Source: Microbacterium salitolerans
GTDB taxonomy: Bacteria > Actinomycetota > Actinomycetes > Actinomycetales > Microbacteriaceae
Direction of reading: 5' to 3'
NCBI RefSeq assembly: GCF_019720895.1
Contig: NZ_JAHKSH010000002.1
Coordinates: 124,001-188,000 of the forward strand
Length of the DNA: 64,000 nt
Below, piece after piece: positions 1 to 7,542 of the stretch. The notes under the pieces were generated by a model that was not told the DNA's origin, ran no database searches, and saw nothing but the letters and a program-made list of their open reading frames with translations. A program made the position numbers and the translations under genes. The number at the start of each line of letters is the position of its first letter. The first letter of the stretch is position 1.

Positions 1-19
1 AGCCCACTCTCTCCGGAAC

Positions 20-41
20 CCCTGACATTCGAAGGTCAGGG
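20..41. terminator. hairpin upstream of ychF
   Basis: CCCTGAC and GTCAGGG form a perfect 7-bp stem around an 8-nt loop. No T tract follows. It may end an upstream gene outside the window or lie in the ychF promoter region. A -10-like TAGACT at 60-65 sits about 8 nt before the ychF GTG, so ychF mRNA may be nearly leaderless. Confidence 0.35.
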
Positions 42-73
42 AGGCGGATCCGGCCCGCGTAGACTGTTTTCCT

Positions 74-1147
74 GTGGCTCTGACTATCGGCATCGTGGGA
101 CTGCCCAATGTGGGCAAGTCGACCCTCTTCAACGCTCTGACCAAGAACACCGTGCTCGCGGCGAACTATCCGTTCGCGACGATCGAGCCCAATGTCGGCG
201 TCGTCGAGCTGCCGGATCCGCGCCTCGATCGGCTCGCCGAGATCTTCGACTCTCAGAAGATCCTCCCTGCTCCGGTGTCGTTCGTCGACATCGCCGGCAT
301 CGTCCGCGGCGCGAGCGAGGGCGAGGGCCTCGGCAACCAGTTCCTCGCCAACATCCGCGAGGCTGACGCCATCGCGCAGGTCGTGCGCGGATTCACGGAC
401 GGCGATGTCACACACGTCGACGGCAAGGTCGACCCGGCGGGCGACATGGACACGATCAACACCGAGCTGATGATCGCCGACATGCAGACGCTCGAGAAGG
501 CCGTTCCGCGCCTCGAGAAGGAAGTCAAGGGCAAGAAGGTCGACCCGGCCGTCCTCGACGCCGCACGGGATGCGCTCGCTGTCCTCGAGTCGGGCAAGAC
601 GCTCTTCCAGGCCGGCTTCGACACGACGCCCGTCAAGGAGCTCGGCCTTCTCACGGCGAAGCCGACGCTTTTCGTCTTCAACGTCGATGAGGGAGTCCTC
701 GCGGACGGGGCGCGCATGGCCGAGCTCGCGGATCTCGTCGCACCGGCGAAGGCCGTCTTCCTCGACGCGAAGGTCGAGTCCGAGCTCATCGGCCTCGAGC
801 ACGACGAGGCTCTCGAGCTGCTTCAGTCGCTGGGCCAGGAGGAATCCGGCCTCGACCAGCTCGCGCGCATCGGATTCGAGACGCTCGGCCTGCAGACGTA
901 TCTGACGGCAGGACCGAAGGAAGCACGCGCCTGGACGATCCGCACCGGCTGGACGGCACCGCAGGCGGCCGGCGTCATCCACACCGACTTCGAGCGCGGC
1001 TTCATCAAGGCCGAGATCGTCTCGTTCGACGACCTCGACCAGTACGGATCCATGAGCGACGCGAAGGCGGCGGGCAAGGTCCGCATGGAGGGCAAGGATT
1101 ACGTCATGGCGGACGGCGACGTGGTGGAGTTCCGCTTCAACGTCTGA
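74..1147 (+). CDS. ychF: Redox-regulated ATPase YchF (Obg/OLA1-type P-loop protein)
   Basis: YchF is a universally conserved ribosome-associated P-loop NTPase that prefers ATP. The 357-residue length is normal for the family. The protein opens with the G1 motif GLPNVGKSTLFNAL (residues 9-22). The G3 DxxG (DIAGIVRGASEGEGLGNQFL) is near residue 72, and the G4 element is the NVDE variant (about residue 202), which in this family gives ATP rather than GTP specificity. A coiled-coil insert follows the G domain and the C-terminus is the TGS domain, ending with the conserved VMADGDVVEFRFNV. The start is GTG at 74; no good Shine-Dalgarno precedes it, which fits leaderless initiation. It stands alone on the plus strand. 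Confidence 0.97.
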   Translation: MALTIGIVGLPNVGKSTLFNALTKNTVLAANYPFATIEPNVGVVELPDPRLDRLAEIFDSQKILPAPVSFVDIAGIVRGASEGEGLGNQFLANIREADAIAQVVRGFTDGDVTHVDGKVDPAGDMDTINTELMIADMQTLEKAVPRLEKEVKGKKVDPAVLDAARDALAVLESGKTLFQAGFDTTPVKELGLLTAKPTLFVFNVDEGVLADGARMAELADLVAPAKAVFLDAKVESELIGLEHDEALELLQSLGQEESGLDQLARIGFETLGLQTYLTAGPKEARAWTIRTGWTAPQAAGVIHTDFERGFIKAEIVSFDDLDQYGSMSDAKAAGKVRMEGKDYVMADGDVVEFRFNV

Positions 1148-1986
1148 CGCCTGCAGGCCAGGGCAAGCATCCCACCCGACTGGCCCGGAGTGCCCCGAGA
1201 GTGCCGGATTCGGGAAAAGAGCTGGCGCAACGCGTCAGGGTCGCCGGGGTCGACCACCTGCTGGATCGCGTTAGTGGCGTCGTGGCCCGTGAAAATTCCC
1301 GAGAGCTTGCCGTTCCGCATTGGCCGCACGGTCTCGATGTCGCCCGCGTCGACCGCTGCGTCCGCCGCCGTGATGGCCTCCTGGTAACGGGTCTGCTGGC
1401 ACCCGGCCTCCGCGTCCATCGGGCTGTAGTACGCCACCCAGGGCGTGTCGGGGGTGGGGTTGAGCCAGAGCACGGGCCCGAGGAGATGTCGCGCACGTGA
1501 CTCAGTGAGCCGAGGTTCGGGTACGCGCAGAGCCGTTCACGGGTGACGGCTTTGATGTCGCCGGGCGCAACGGTGTACGCCACAGGGATGCCGTCCTCGT
1601 CGAATGTCGCCTCGCCCTGCGCGACCTCTTGTGCGCCCAGGTGCTTCAGGGGCTGCGTACGCTCCCGGTGCCAATCGTCGGTGTGGCTGACGACCTCAGA
1701 CATGCGGGAGCAGGTTTTCGGCTCGGCCGATTCCGGCGTCGAACTGGCCTCGGCAACCGGCGCGGCGATATCCGCAGCAGCGGATGCCCTGGGGCGGCTG
1801 AGCACCCTCGACGGCTGTAGTGGCGGTGCACCCGGCCAGCGCCATTGTGACGAGCGCCAGGGCAGCGAGAGCCGCGCTGAGCGCGGCAGTGTGGGACGTG
1901 CGTGCGGCTCCGCCGACGGCGTGGCTGATTGTCAGAGTAGCGACGATGCGAACCGGGAGCTCCTCGCTCTCAGTCGGCAAGGTCAT
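1099..1986 (-). pseudogene. Frameshifted lipoprotein gene, possibly LysM-like
   Basis: On the minus strand three reading frames follow one another and read like one protein. The first frame, from an ATG at 1986, has a hydrophobic leader and a lipobox (ALAGC). Near 1800 the frame changes to a stretch containing SEVVSHTDDWHRERTQPLKH and IPVAYTVAPGDIKAV. The latter resembles the YTVxxGD start of a LysM domain, but weakly. Near 1475 it changes again to VLWLNPTPDTPWVAYYSPMD and continues to a stop at 1099, antisense to the last 49 bases of ychF. A broken exported lipoprotein is the simplest reading; sequencing indels cannot be excluded. I do not recognise the family with certainty. Confidence 0.55.
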
Positions 1987-2008
1987 GTCCGGCGCTCTGG
2001 ATGTCCGG

Positions 2009-2049
2009 CCTGCACGGCGGGTAGTTGCGCCCGAGCCCCGCCGTGCAGG
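2009..2049. repeat. Strong 13-bp inverted repeat upstream of the broken lipoprotein gene
   Basis: CCTGCACGGCGGG and its exact reverse complement flank a 15-nt loop. There is no T tract on either side. It lies just upstream of the lipoprotein start on the minus strand, so it could be a terminator or a 5' leader structure. The stretch 2050-2223 around it holds only weak open frames on both strands and I support no gene there. Confidence 0.6.
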
Positions 2050-2223
2050 TTGTATTCGTCCGGATGCGGGCCATGCGCCTGATGTGCGGGTCCTCCTGCT
2101 CACACGATGGCACGTGGTTGATCGCGGATGAGGAGCAGCTCCTGGGTCTCGATGAAGCAGCCCTCGACATCGCCGAACGCTGCGGTGGCAGGCTCTCGTG
2201 CCGCGAGGGCGCACGCCGCGTCG

Positions 2224-3141
2224 TCAGCGCGTCGCGGTCCGGTCGAGCGCGTACGTGACGCCGGTGAGCTGCTGGGAAGCGGTCCAGAGGCGCCGTTGGG
2301 TGGCCAGGTCGTAGGACTCGGGGCTCGAGGTGACCACGCGGGGGTATCCGCGCGCCTCGGCGCGGCCGCCGGGACCGTAGTACTGGCCGCCGAGCACCGC
2401 GGGATCGCTGGCCGCGCGCACGGTGGGTAGGGCGCCCATCGCGGGCGACTGCAGGATCAGCGGCGCGAGCCGGGCGATCGGCATGCGCAGAGCCGCGGGG
2501 GTGTTGCGGGCGAGCTCTGTATTGGACGTGCCGGGGTGTGCGGCGACGGCGATGGTCGTGCTGTGCGCGGCGAGGCGCCGTTGCAGCTCGTAAGTGAACA
2601 TCAGGTTGGCGAGTTTTGCCTGACCGTATGCGCCGACGCGGCTGTATGAACGCTCCCATTGCAGGTCGTCGAAGTTGATCGCCGCCCGAATACGGTGACC
2701 GGTGCTGCTGACGGTCACCACGCGGGATCCCGGCATGGGCAGGATCTGGTCGATCAGTAGGCCCGTGAGGGCGAAGTGCCCGAGATGGTTGGTGCCGAAC
2801 TGCACTTCGAAGCCGTCCGCCGTGGTCTGCCGCGGGGTGTACATGACGCCCGCGTTGTTGATGAGCAGGTCGATACGTGGGTGATCGGCGCGGATGTCCA
2901 AGGCGGCGGCGCGGATGGAGTCGAGGGATGCGAGGTCGAGTGGCTGCACCGTGACGTCGCCGGCGATCCGGCCCGCCGCAGTCCTGCCCTTCTCCACATC
3001 GCGCACGGCGATGATCACGTGTGCTCCGTGCTCGGCGAGCATCCGCGCGGTCTCGAACCCCAGGCCCGTGTTCGCGCCGGTCACGATCGCGACGCGTCCG
3101 CTCTGGTCGGGGATGTGATCTTCGGTCCAGTCTTCAGTCAC
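2224..3141 (-). CDS. Short-chain dehydrogenase/reductase
   Basis: A classical-type SDR of 305 residues, predicted to be an NAD(P)-dependent cytoplasmic oxidoreductase of unknown substrate. Visible motifs are the nucleotide-binding TGANTGLGFE (about residues 21-30), the NNAGVMYTP element (about 94-102), and a Ser (TVSST, about 145) followed by the YGQAK active site (YxxxK, about 172-176). The sequence resembles the retinol-dehydrogenase-like SDR group. Start is GTG at 3141 with a strong Shine-Dalgarno (AAAGGAG, 7 nt upstream). It is divergent from a TetR-family regulator, and two matching operator-like sites lie between them, so it is probably the repressor's target. Confidence 0.9.
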   Translation of the reverse strand: MTEDWTEDHIPDQSGRVAIVTGANTGLGFETARMLAEHGAHVIIAVRDVEKGRTAAGRIAGDVTVQPLDLASLDSIRAAALDIRADHPRIDLLINNAGVMYTPRQTTADGFEVQFGTNHLGHFALTGLLIDQILPMPGSRVVTVSSTGHRIRAAINFDDLQWERSYSRVGAYGQAKLANLMFTYELQRRLAAHSTTIAVAAHPGTSNTELARNTPAALRMPIARLAPLILQSPAMGALPTVRAASDPAVLGGQYYGPGGRAEARGYPRVVTSSPESYDLATQRRLWTASQQLTGVTYALDRTATR

Positions 3142-3158
3142 GTGCGGCTCCTTTAAGT

Positions 3159-3222
3159 ACCGGTGGTCTGTTAATGGAACCGTAAAGTGCCTCTTGGCGC
3201 GTTGTCAATAGACCGGCGGTCT
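3159..3222. promoter_or_regulatory. Two operator-like sites between SDR and TetR genes
   Basis: A perfect palindrome AGACC-GGC-GGTCT lies at 3210-3222. A second copy of its core, ACCGGTGGTCT, lies at 3159-3169 (shared core ACCGGYGGTCT). The downstream site sits between a TTGTCA (3202-3207) and a -10-like TAGTAT (3228-3233) of the TetR gene. The upstream site overlaps the leader of the SDR gene. This arrangement fits autorepression plus repression of the SDR by the adjacent TetR protein. Confidence 0.6.
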
Positions 3223-3239
3223 CTTGCTAGTATGACGCG

Positions 3240-3905
3240 GTGACATTTCAGCGTGCGCGCAGCGAGGAGCAGCGGGAGATCCGCCGCCGAGCGATCCTCG
3301 ACACGGCGGCGGAGATGCTCAATCAGATGTCCGTCGCCGAGATGAGCCTCAATGAGCTCAGCCGCCGGGTGGGCCTGGCCAAGTCGAACGTGCTGCGCTA
3401 CTTCGAGTCGCGTGAGGCGGTGCTGCTCGAGCTGCTGGACGACTTCCTGGGTGAGTGGCTCACCGAGCTCGAGGAGGCGCTCGCCGCGGGTGTCGACGTG
3501 CAGGCGACGCCGGAGACGAGGGCGCGACAGCTGGCCGACATCCTCACCCGCACGCTGTCGGCGCGCAGGGCCCTGTGTGATCTGTTCGGCGCACAGGGTG
3601 GCGTGCTCGAGCACAACGTCTCGGTCGAGGTGGTGAAGCGTCACAAGCGCTCGTCGCTCGGGAAGCTCGCGGTGATGGCGGAGCTCGTGCGCCGTCACCT
3701 GCCCGAACTCGGCGAGGGCGCCCAGACGTTCTGCATGATGAGCCTGGTCTCGGCGGGCGCCCTGTCGACGTACGTCCCGCCGCCGGCGAGCCTTCTGGCC
3801 GCCTACGCGGAGGAGCCGGCGCTCGCCGAGTATCAGCTCGACCTGCACGACGCGCTTCGGATCGCGGTCACCTCGGCGCTCCTCGGAGTGCTGCCGCGCG
3901 CCTGA
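3240..3905 (+). CDS. TetR/AcrR family transcriptional regulator
   Basis: A 221-residue TetR-type repressor. The N-terminal helix-turn-helix spans about residues 15-60, with LNELSRRVGLAKSNVLRYFE as the recognition region. The C-terminal ligand-binding half is variable, as usual in the family. The GTG start at 3240 lies only 6 nt after the -10-like TAGTAT, so the transcript may be leaderless. It is divergent from the SDR gene and two operator-like repeats lie in the shared promoter, which makes local regulation likely. The ligand is unknown. Confidence 0.88.
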   Translation: MTFQRARSEEQREIRRRAILDTAAEMLNQMSVAEMSLNELSRRVGLAKSNVLRYFESREAVLLELLDDFLGEWLTELEEALAAGVDVQATPETRARQLADILTRTLSARRALCDLFGAQGGVLEHNVSVEVVKRHKRSSLGKLAVMAELVRRHLPELGEGAQTFCMMSLVSAGALSTYVPPPASLLAAYAEEPALAEYQLDLHDALRIAVTSALLGVLPRA

Positions 3906-4038
3906 GCTCGCCGACGACCAGGGCGCGCCGCTCGAAGCGATGAGCGCCCGGCGCGAGCGGAAGGTCTGAGAAGCGCCTCGTCGTCAGCGGCGCGACCAAC
4001 GATGTCGGCCTCGGGTTCTCACCAGCTGTGCCGCGCCT

Positions 4039-4374
4039 CTAGACGAACTCCTGGATGATTTCGGGTGAGGCGTGGATGCAGATCATCTCGAGGTTCTCAG
4101 CACCGCTGCTGCGGAATCGGTGCCGGGTGTTCGCCGCCACGGTGATGATCGCGCCGGGGCCGGCGCGACGTTCTTCGCCGTCGCCCACGATCTCCGCCTC
4201 ACCCCGGAGCACGACCCAGGTCTCGGTGTAGGGGTGCCAGTGGGTGTCCGGACCGCGTTCGGGTTCCATGTCCACCCAGAAGAACGAGACTCCGGCCCCG
4301 TGCTCAGCTCCAACGAATCGTGCGGTCCCGGTGCTGTTCTGCCGGAGTTGCTCGCGGTCGACGACGGTCATCAT
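4039..4374 (-). CDS. Cupin domain protein
   Basis: A 111-residue single-domain cupin. The first cupin motif is visible as HWHPYTETWVVLRGEAE (metal-binding His/His/Glu at about residues 45-51) and the second as PGAIITVAANTRHRFRS (His near residue 86). Such small beta-barrel proteins bind a metal and act as enzymes or sensors; the substrate cannot be read from sequence. Its ATG overlaps the stop of the upstream DUF4287 gene (4371-4374), so the two are translationally coupled. Confidence 0.85.
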   Translation of the reverse strand: MMTVVDREQLRQNSTGTARFVGAEHGAGVSFFWVDMEPERGPDTHWHPYTETWVVLRGEAEIVGDGEERRAGPGAIITVAANTRHRFRSSGAENLEMICIHASPEIIQEFV

Positions 4375-4661
4375 GACGGGCTGCTCGCCTTACCCTCAAG
4401 CCACAGGAACTCGGATTCGTCCCGGTGGCTCCCGGTCGTTCCGACATGCTTCTGGTCGATCTGCGGGCCCTTCTTGATCACGTGGACGAGTGCCATGCCG
4501 TGTCCTCGCCCAAGGTCGTAGTCGGCCTTCAGCCATTCGAGGATCTGGCCGGCCTTGACATCATCGGCGGTGAGTCCTTTGACTTCGGCGATGTCGAGTA
4601 GCTGGCGTGGGGTGAGGCCGGTCTTCGTTTCGATGGCGTCGAGATATGCCTGGAACGACAC
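4371..4661 (-). CDS. DUF4287 domain protein
   Basis: A 96-residue protein starting at a GTG at 4661, preceded by AAAGGA at a good distance. A longer open frame upstream is low-complexity and has no ribosome site. The N-terminal part (FQAYLDAIETKTGLTPRQLL, about residues 3-22) is the DUF4287 helical module, followed by GLTADDVKAGQILEWLKADYDLGRGHGMAL, which is typical of the family. Function is unknown. It is coupled to the cupin gene and divergent from a TetR regulator with a 25-bp inverted repeat in the promoter. Confidence 0.85.
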   Translation of the reverse strand: MSFQAYLDAIETKTGLTPRQLLDIAEVKGLTADDVKAGQILEWLKADYDLGRGHGMALVHVIKKGPQIDQKHVGTTGSHRDESEFLWLEGKASSPS

Positions 4662-4811
4662 GATGGTGTCCTTTCGTCGGTGGTGTTGATCAGCGCAGGT
4701 TCGATGACGTGATCGGTGGGTGGAGCGCGCGAGTGGTGCCGTCTGCGGTGCGGGCTGTGGGCGTGCACATGGCTTCCTCGCGTTCGCGAAATGCCGTTCG
4801 ATGCTCACGTG

Positions 4812-4836
4812 TGAGTACGGTACTGTCTAGTACTCA
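4812..4836. promoter_or_regulatory. Inverted-repeat operator between DUF4287 and TetR genes
   Basis: TGAGTAC and GTACTCA are separated by 11 nt, an exact 7-bp inverted repeat of 25 bp in all. It ends 11 nt before the TetR ATG at 4848, in the position expected for an autoregulatory TetR operator. It could also control the divergent DUF4287-cupin pair. Confidence 0.6.
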
Positions 4837-4847
4837 AGGGGGTCAAG

Positions 4848-5498
4848 ATGGAAAACGCGAATGATGTCAGCGAGAGTCCTGCCAGGGTGAAGGCGGGTGC
4901 CAAGCGCCAGCAGATGATCGAGGCCGCCCTCTCGGTGTTCACGGCGAAGGGGTACGTCGGCACATCCACTGACGAGCTCGCCGCCGCCGCCGCGGTCTCC
5001 AAGCAGACGCTCTACAAGACGTTCGGGGACAAGGAAGGCGTCTTCACCGCCCTGATTCACGACGCAGCAGACGGCATCCAGGACCCGTTCGCATCGCTGA
5101 CGGGTCACATGCGCGCGGCGGACTCCGCCGAGGGTGCCGTGCGATTGCTCGCGACCCAGTTCACCCGTTCGATCATGAGCCCGCAGGTGCAGCAGCTGCG
5201 TCGACTTGTCATCGCCGAAGCCGTCCGATTTCCCGATCTCGGCCTGCTCTTCTGGGAAAGAGGGTTCGTGCGCGTATCCGAGTCGGTGGGCCGCTGCCTG
5301 CAGATCCTCGATGACAAGGGGCTGCTGGATATCCCCGATACTGCGATGGCAACGCAGCACTTCGCCGGCATGATGCTGTGGATCCCCAGCAACAGAATCA
5401 TGTTCGCCGGAGCTGCCCTGCCGGTCACTGAGCCAGAGCTCGACAAGATGATCACCACAGGCAGTGCGGCATTTCTCCGCGCCTACGGGCGGACATAG
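4848..5498 (+). CDS. TetR/AcrR family regulator
   Basis: A 216-residue TetR protein. The DNA-binding domain lies at about residues 18-65 (ALSVFTAKGYVGTSTDELAA, then AVSKQTLYKTFGDKEGVF). The C-terminal domain resembles the AefR-like group (MSPQVQQLRRLVIAEAVRFP). The ATG start at 4848 directly follows a 25-bp inverted repeat. The divergent DUF4287-cupin genes are the obvious candidate targets. The inducer is unknown. Confidence 0.9.
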   Translation: MENANDVSESPARVKAGAKRQQMIEAALSVFTAKGYVGTSTDELAAAAAVSKQTLYKTFGDKEGVFTALIHDAADGIQDPFASLTGHMRAADSAEGAVRLLATQFTRSIMSPQVQQLRRLVIAEAVRFPDLGLLFWERGFVRVSESVGRCLQILDDKGLLDIPDTAMATQHFAGMMLWIPSNRIMFAGAALPVTEPELDKMITTGSAAFLRAYGRT

Positions 5499-5581
5499 CG
5501 GGATCATCGTCGCACGTGTGCACTTCGGATCAGCGGGGCGAGCTCGATCGATCGTGGCGGGGCGAAACCGTGCCGGGAGCT

Positions 5582-6124
5582 CTACCGGAGGACTCGGTAG
5601 CGGAGATGTGTCTCGCTTGCGTACGCGGAGGTCTCGAGGCGTTCAAGCTCGATGCGCTGCCCCAGCCCCGCGAAGAGCGAGATGCCGTCGCCGAGCAGCA
5701 CCGGAACGACGTCGAGATGAAGTTCATCGACGAGCCCGAGCCGCAGGCACTGACGCGAGATGCTTCCGCCGAGCAGGCTGACCCACCCGTCGCCGGCAGA
5801 GCGTGCGGCCAGCGCGACCTCTTCGGCGATGTCGTCGACGACGAAGGTGTAGGTGGTGCCGTCGCGCTCGATGGGCTCATGTGCCTGGTGGGTCATGAGG
5901 TAGACCGGCACTTTCAGCATGCCGCCGTACGGGAGCTCGCCGTCCTCGATGGTCTGCGACCGGTTCGCACCCCCGACGACTGCTCCGATCCGATCCATGA
6001 CCCGTTCGACGACGGAATCGTCCTCGGGCGCCGAAGGCCTGCCGAACATCCAGTCGACCCCGTCGTCCGGATCTGCCAGGTATCCGTCGAGGGTGATGGT
6101 GGCGTGGACGATCACTGTGGCCAT
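5582..6124 (-). CDS. Dihydrofolate reductase family (RibD C-terminal domain) protein
   Basis: A 180-residue protein with the RibD-C/DHFR fold: TITLDGYLADPDDGVDWMF at the N-terminus, a central VGGANRSQ, and the diagnostic GGSISRQCLRLGLVDELHLD near residues 118-137, followed by PVLLGDGISLF. These standalone proteins are probable NADPH-dependent reductases of unassigned substrate. The ATG at 6124 has an AGGAG site. The open frame extending further upstream has no coding character. Confidence 0.88.
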   Translation of the reverse strand: MATVIVHATITLDGYLADPDDGVDWMFGRPSAPEDDSVVERVMDRIGAVVGGANRSQTIEDGELPYGGMLKVPVYLMTHQAHEPIERDGTTYTFVVDDIAEEVALAARSAGDGWVSLLGGSISRQCLRLGLVDELHLDVVPVLLGDGISLFAGLGQRIELERLETSAYASETHLRYRVLR

Positions 6125-6479
6125 GGTGTGCTCCTCGCGAGTAGAGGTGAGTCGCTGCGCCGCTCCCTGACGTGATCCTGTCACGCGACAGCGGCACCTT
6201 CGCGGACTGTCGCACAACACGGCTCCGGGCGCGAGTCCGATCGCCCGACGCGTGGGCACGTGGTCGAGCTCCGGTTCCGCGTCGGGTCGCGCTTCGACGT
6301 CGGACGTCTCGACCGCGGAGGTGCAGCCGACGGTTTCCCCGGCAGTCTGCTGCCGGTCGGGGCCGGGATCAGAGGCGCGCAATCGTGGTGCCGCCCTGCT
6401 CGCTATGCTGTCGGCAGCGTCGCGTGTCGGTGGCAGGCAGTGTCAGGCATGGAGGCGTGGAAACTGAAGGAGCGGGACG
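6125..6479. other. Intergenic region without a supported gene
   Basis: Only antisense and low-quality open frames occur here. A CTGTC-ACGC-GACAG inverted repeat near 6179-6192 could be regulatory for the minus-strand RibD-like gene. I see no RNA gene. Confidence 0.4.
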
Positions 6480-6515
6480 ATGAACTCGTCTTTCCCTTCG
6501 CCCTCTGATGGCTGA
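6480..6515 (+). other. 11-codon upstream reading frame overlapping the hemerythrin start
   Basis: ATG at 6480 is preceded by GAAGGAG at 6-nt spacing and encodes MNSSFPSPSDG before a TGA at 6513-6515. It overlaps the hemerythrin ATG at 6508, which has no ribosome site of its own. Either it is a leader peptide that couples translation, or it is the true N-terminus of the hemerythrin gene separated by a one-base indel. Confidence 0.45.
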
Positions 6516-6978
6516 GGGCGAGAAGGCCAGGCTGGTGGCCTGGAGCGAAGAATTGCGCAGAGTGCACGCACGGCTGCGCACGGCGTTGGAGGTCACGCGG
6601 CAGGCGGTCGCCGACGGTGAGCCGGCGCAGGCGGCGCATCGTGATCTGCTGCTGTTCTGCCGTGGTTTCTGCAGCGCACTCACCGGACACCATGGGGGCG
6701 AGGATCGCGAGCTGTTCCCAGCCGTCGCCGCGGAGCATCCGGAGCTGCGGGAGACGCTGCGGAAGCTGGAACAGGATCATTCGATGATCGCGTATCTGGT
6801 CACCGCGCTGCAGGTCGCCATCGATGCGGAGGCGACGCCTGACGTTCTCTCGCGGCACCTCGAAGGCATCTCGGCGATCATGGAGAGCCACTTCCGGTAC
6901 GAGGAGCGCCAGCTGCTCACTGTGCTCGAGACGCTTGCGCTCGATGCCGACCCGGACCGCGTGCTGGGCGCGCTCTGA
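6508..6978 (+). CDS. Hemerythrin HHE-domain protein
   Basis: A 156-residue helical cation-binding protein. Candidate di-iron ligands appear in order: RVHARL (His about 17), HHGGEDRELFP (His and Glu about 63-68), KLEQDHSMI (His about 88) and ESHFRYEERQL (His and Glu about 127-131). Bacterial single-domain HHE proteins bind O2, NO or iron and often act in stress responses; the role here is inferred only. Translation from 6508 seems to depend on the overlapping upstream frame that carries the good Shine-Dalgarno. Confidence 0.85.
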   Translation: MAEGEKARLVAWSEELRRVHARLRTALEVTRQAVADGEPAQAAHRDLLLFCRGFCSALTGHHGGEDRELFPAVAAEHPELRETLRKLEQDHSMIAYLVTALQVAIDAEATPDVLSRHLEGISAIMESHFRYEERQLLTVLETLALDADPDRVLGAL

Positions 6979-7056
6979 GGGGCGGATCGGTGCCGGAGTT
7001 CCGCCGCGTTCCGCGTGCACGCGCAGCGACCTCATCGCGCCGGAGCCCGAGGCGCC

Positions 7057-7413
7057 TCAATCGTCGACGTGCGTGCGTGATGCTCGCGCAAGCCTGATCA
7101 CGAGGTCATCCGGGACCGGCTTGCGCGGCGAGAAGGTGACGCCGGTCTTGCTCGCTCGGAATCCTGCCTCTGAGAGCTCTTCGGCGTGGGCGGAGATCGC
7201 CGGGGCGAGAACGTACAGCCCGACCTGCTTGGTGAACGCCGCGTAGCTCGCGACCACCGTGCCCTGGATCCTGAAGCCCGGCATGTTGTACGCCGTCATC
7301 TCCTCTGCGTCCGGAAGCGCTTCGCGCAGGAGAGCACGGAGGTGGTCGAGAACCGGGCGGAACGCCTCCGGCGCGGCGGCGATGTAGGAGTCGTGGTCGG
7401 TGATGGTTGCCAT
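7057..7413 (-). CDS. DUF1801 family protein (YdhG-like)
   Basis: A 118-residue protein of the DUF1801 fold. The N-terminal DHDSYIAAAPEAFRPVLDHL is followed by the family core MTAYNMPGFRIQGTVVASYA and KQVGLYVLAPA. The Bacillus relatives have been discussed as iron-chaperone-like (frataxin-type fold), but biochemical function is not settled. Start is ATG at 7413. It lies between hemerythrin and an MFS gene and is probably monocistronic. A second, divergent DUF1801 gene occurs at 27.5 kb. Confidence 0.85.
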   Translation of the reverse strand: MATITDHDSYIAAAPEAFRPVLDHLRALLREALPDAEEMTAYNMPGFRIQGTVVASYAAFTKQVGLYVLAPAISAHAEELSEAGFRASKTGVTFSPRKPVPDDLVIRLARASRTHVDD

Positions 7414-7542
7414 GTCTCTGCCTTTCCTTCAGGTCTGAAAGCTCTCGTGGCGCCGGGGGACCGGTCCCGTAGGCGAGTCTGCCGGGTCGAACGGTCGGTC
7501 ACTGCGTCCCCGCCTCGCATCTCGGGTCCGTCAGACTGTGCC

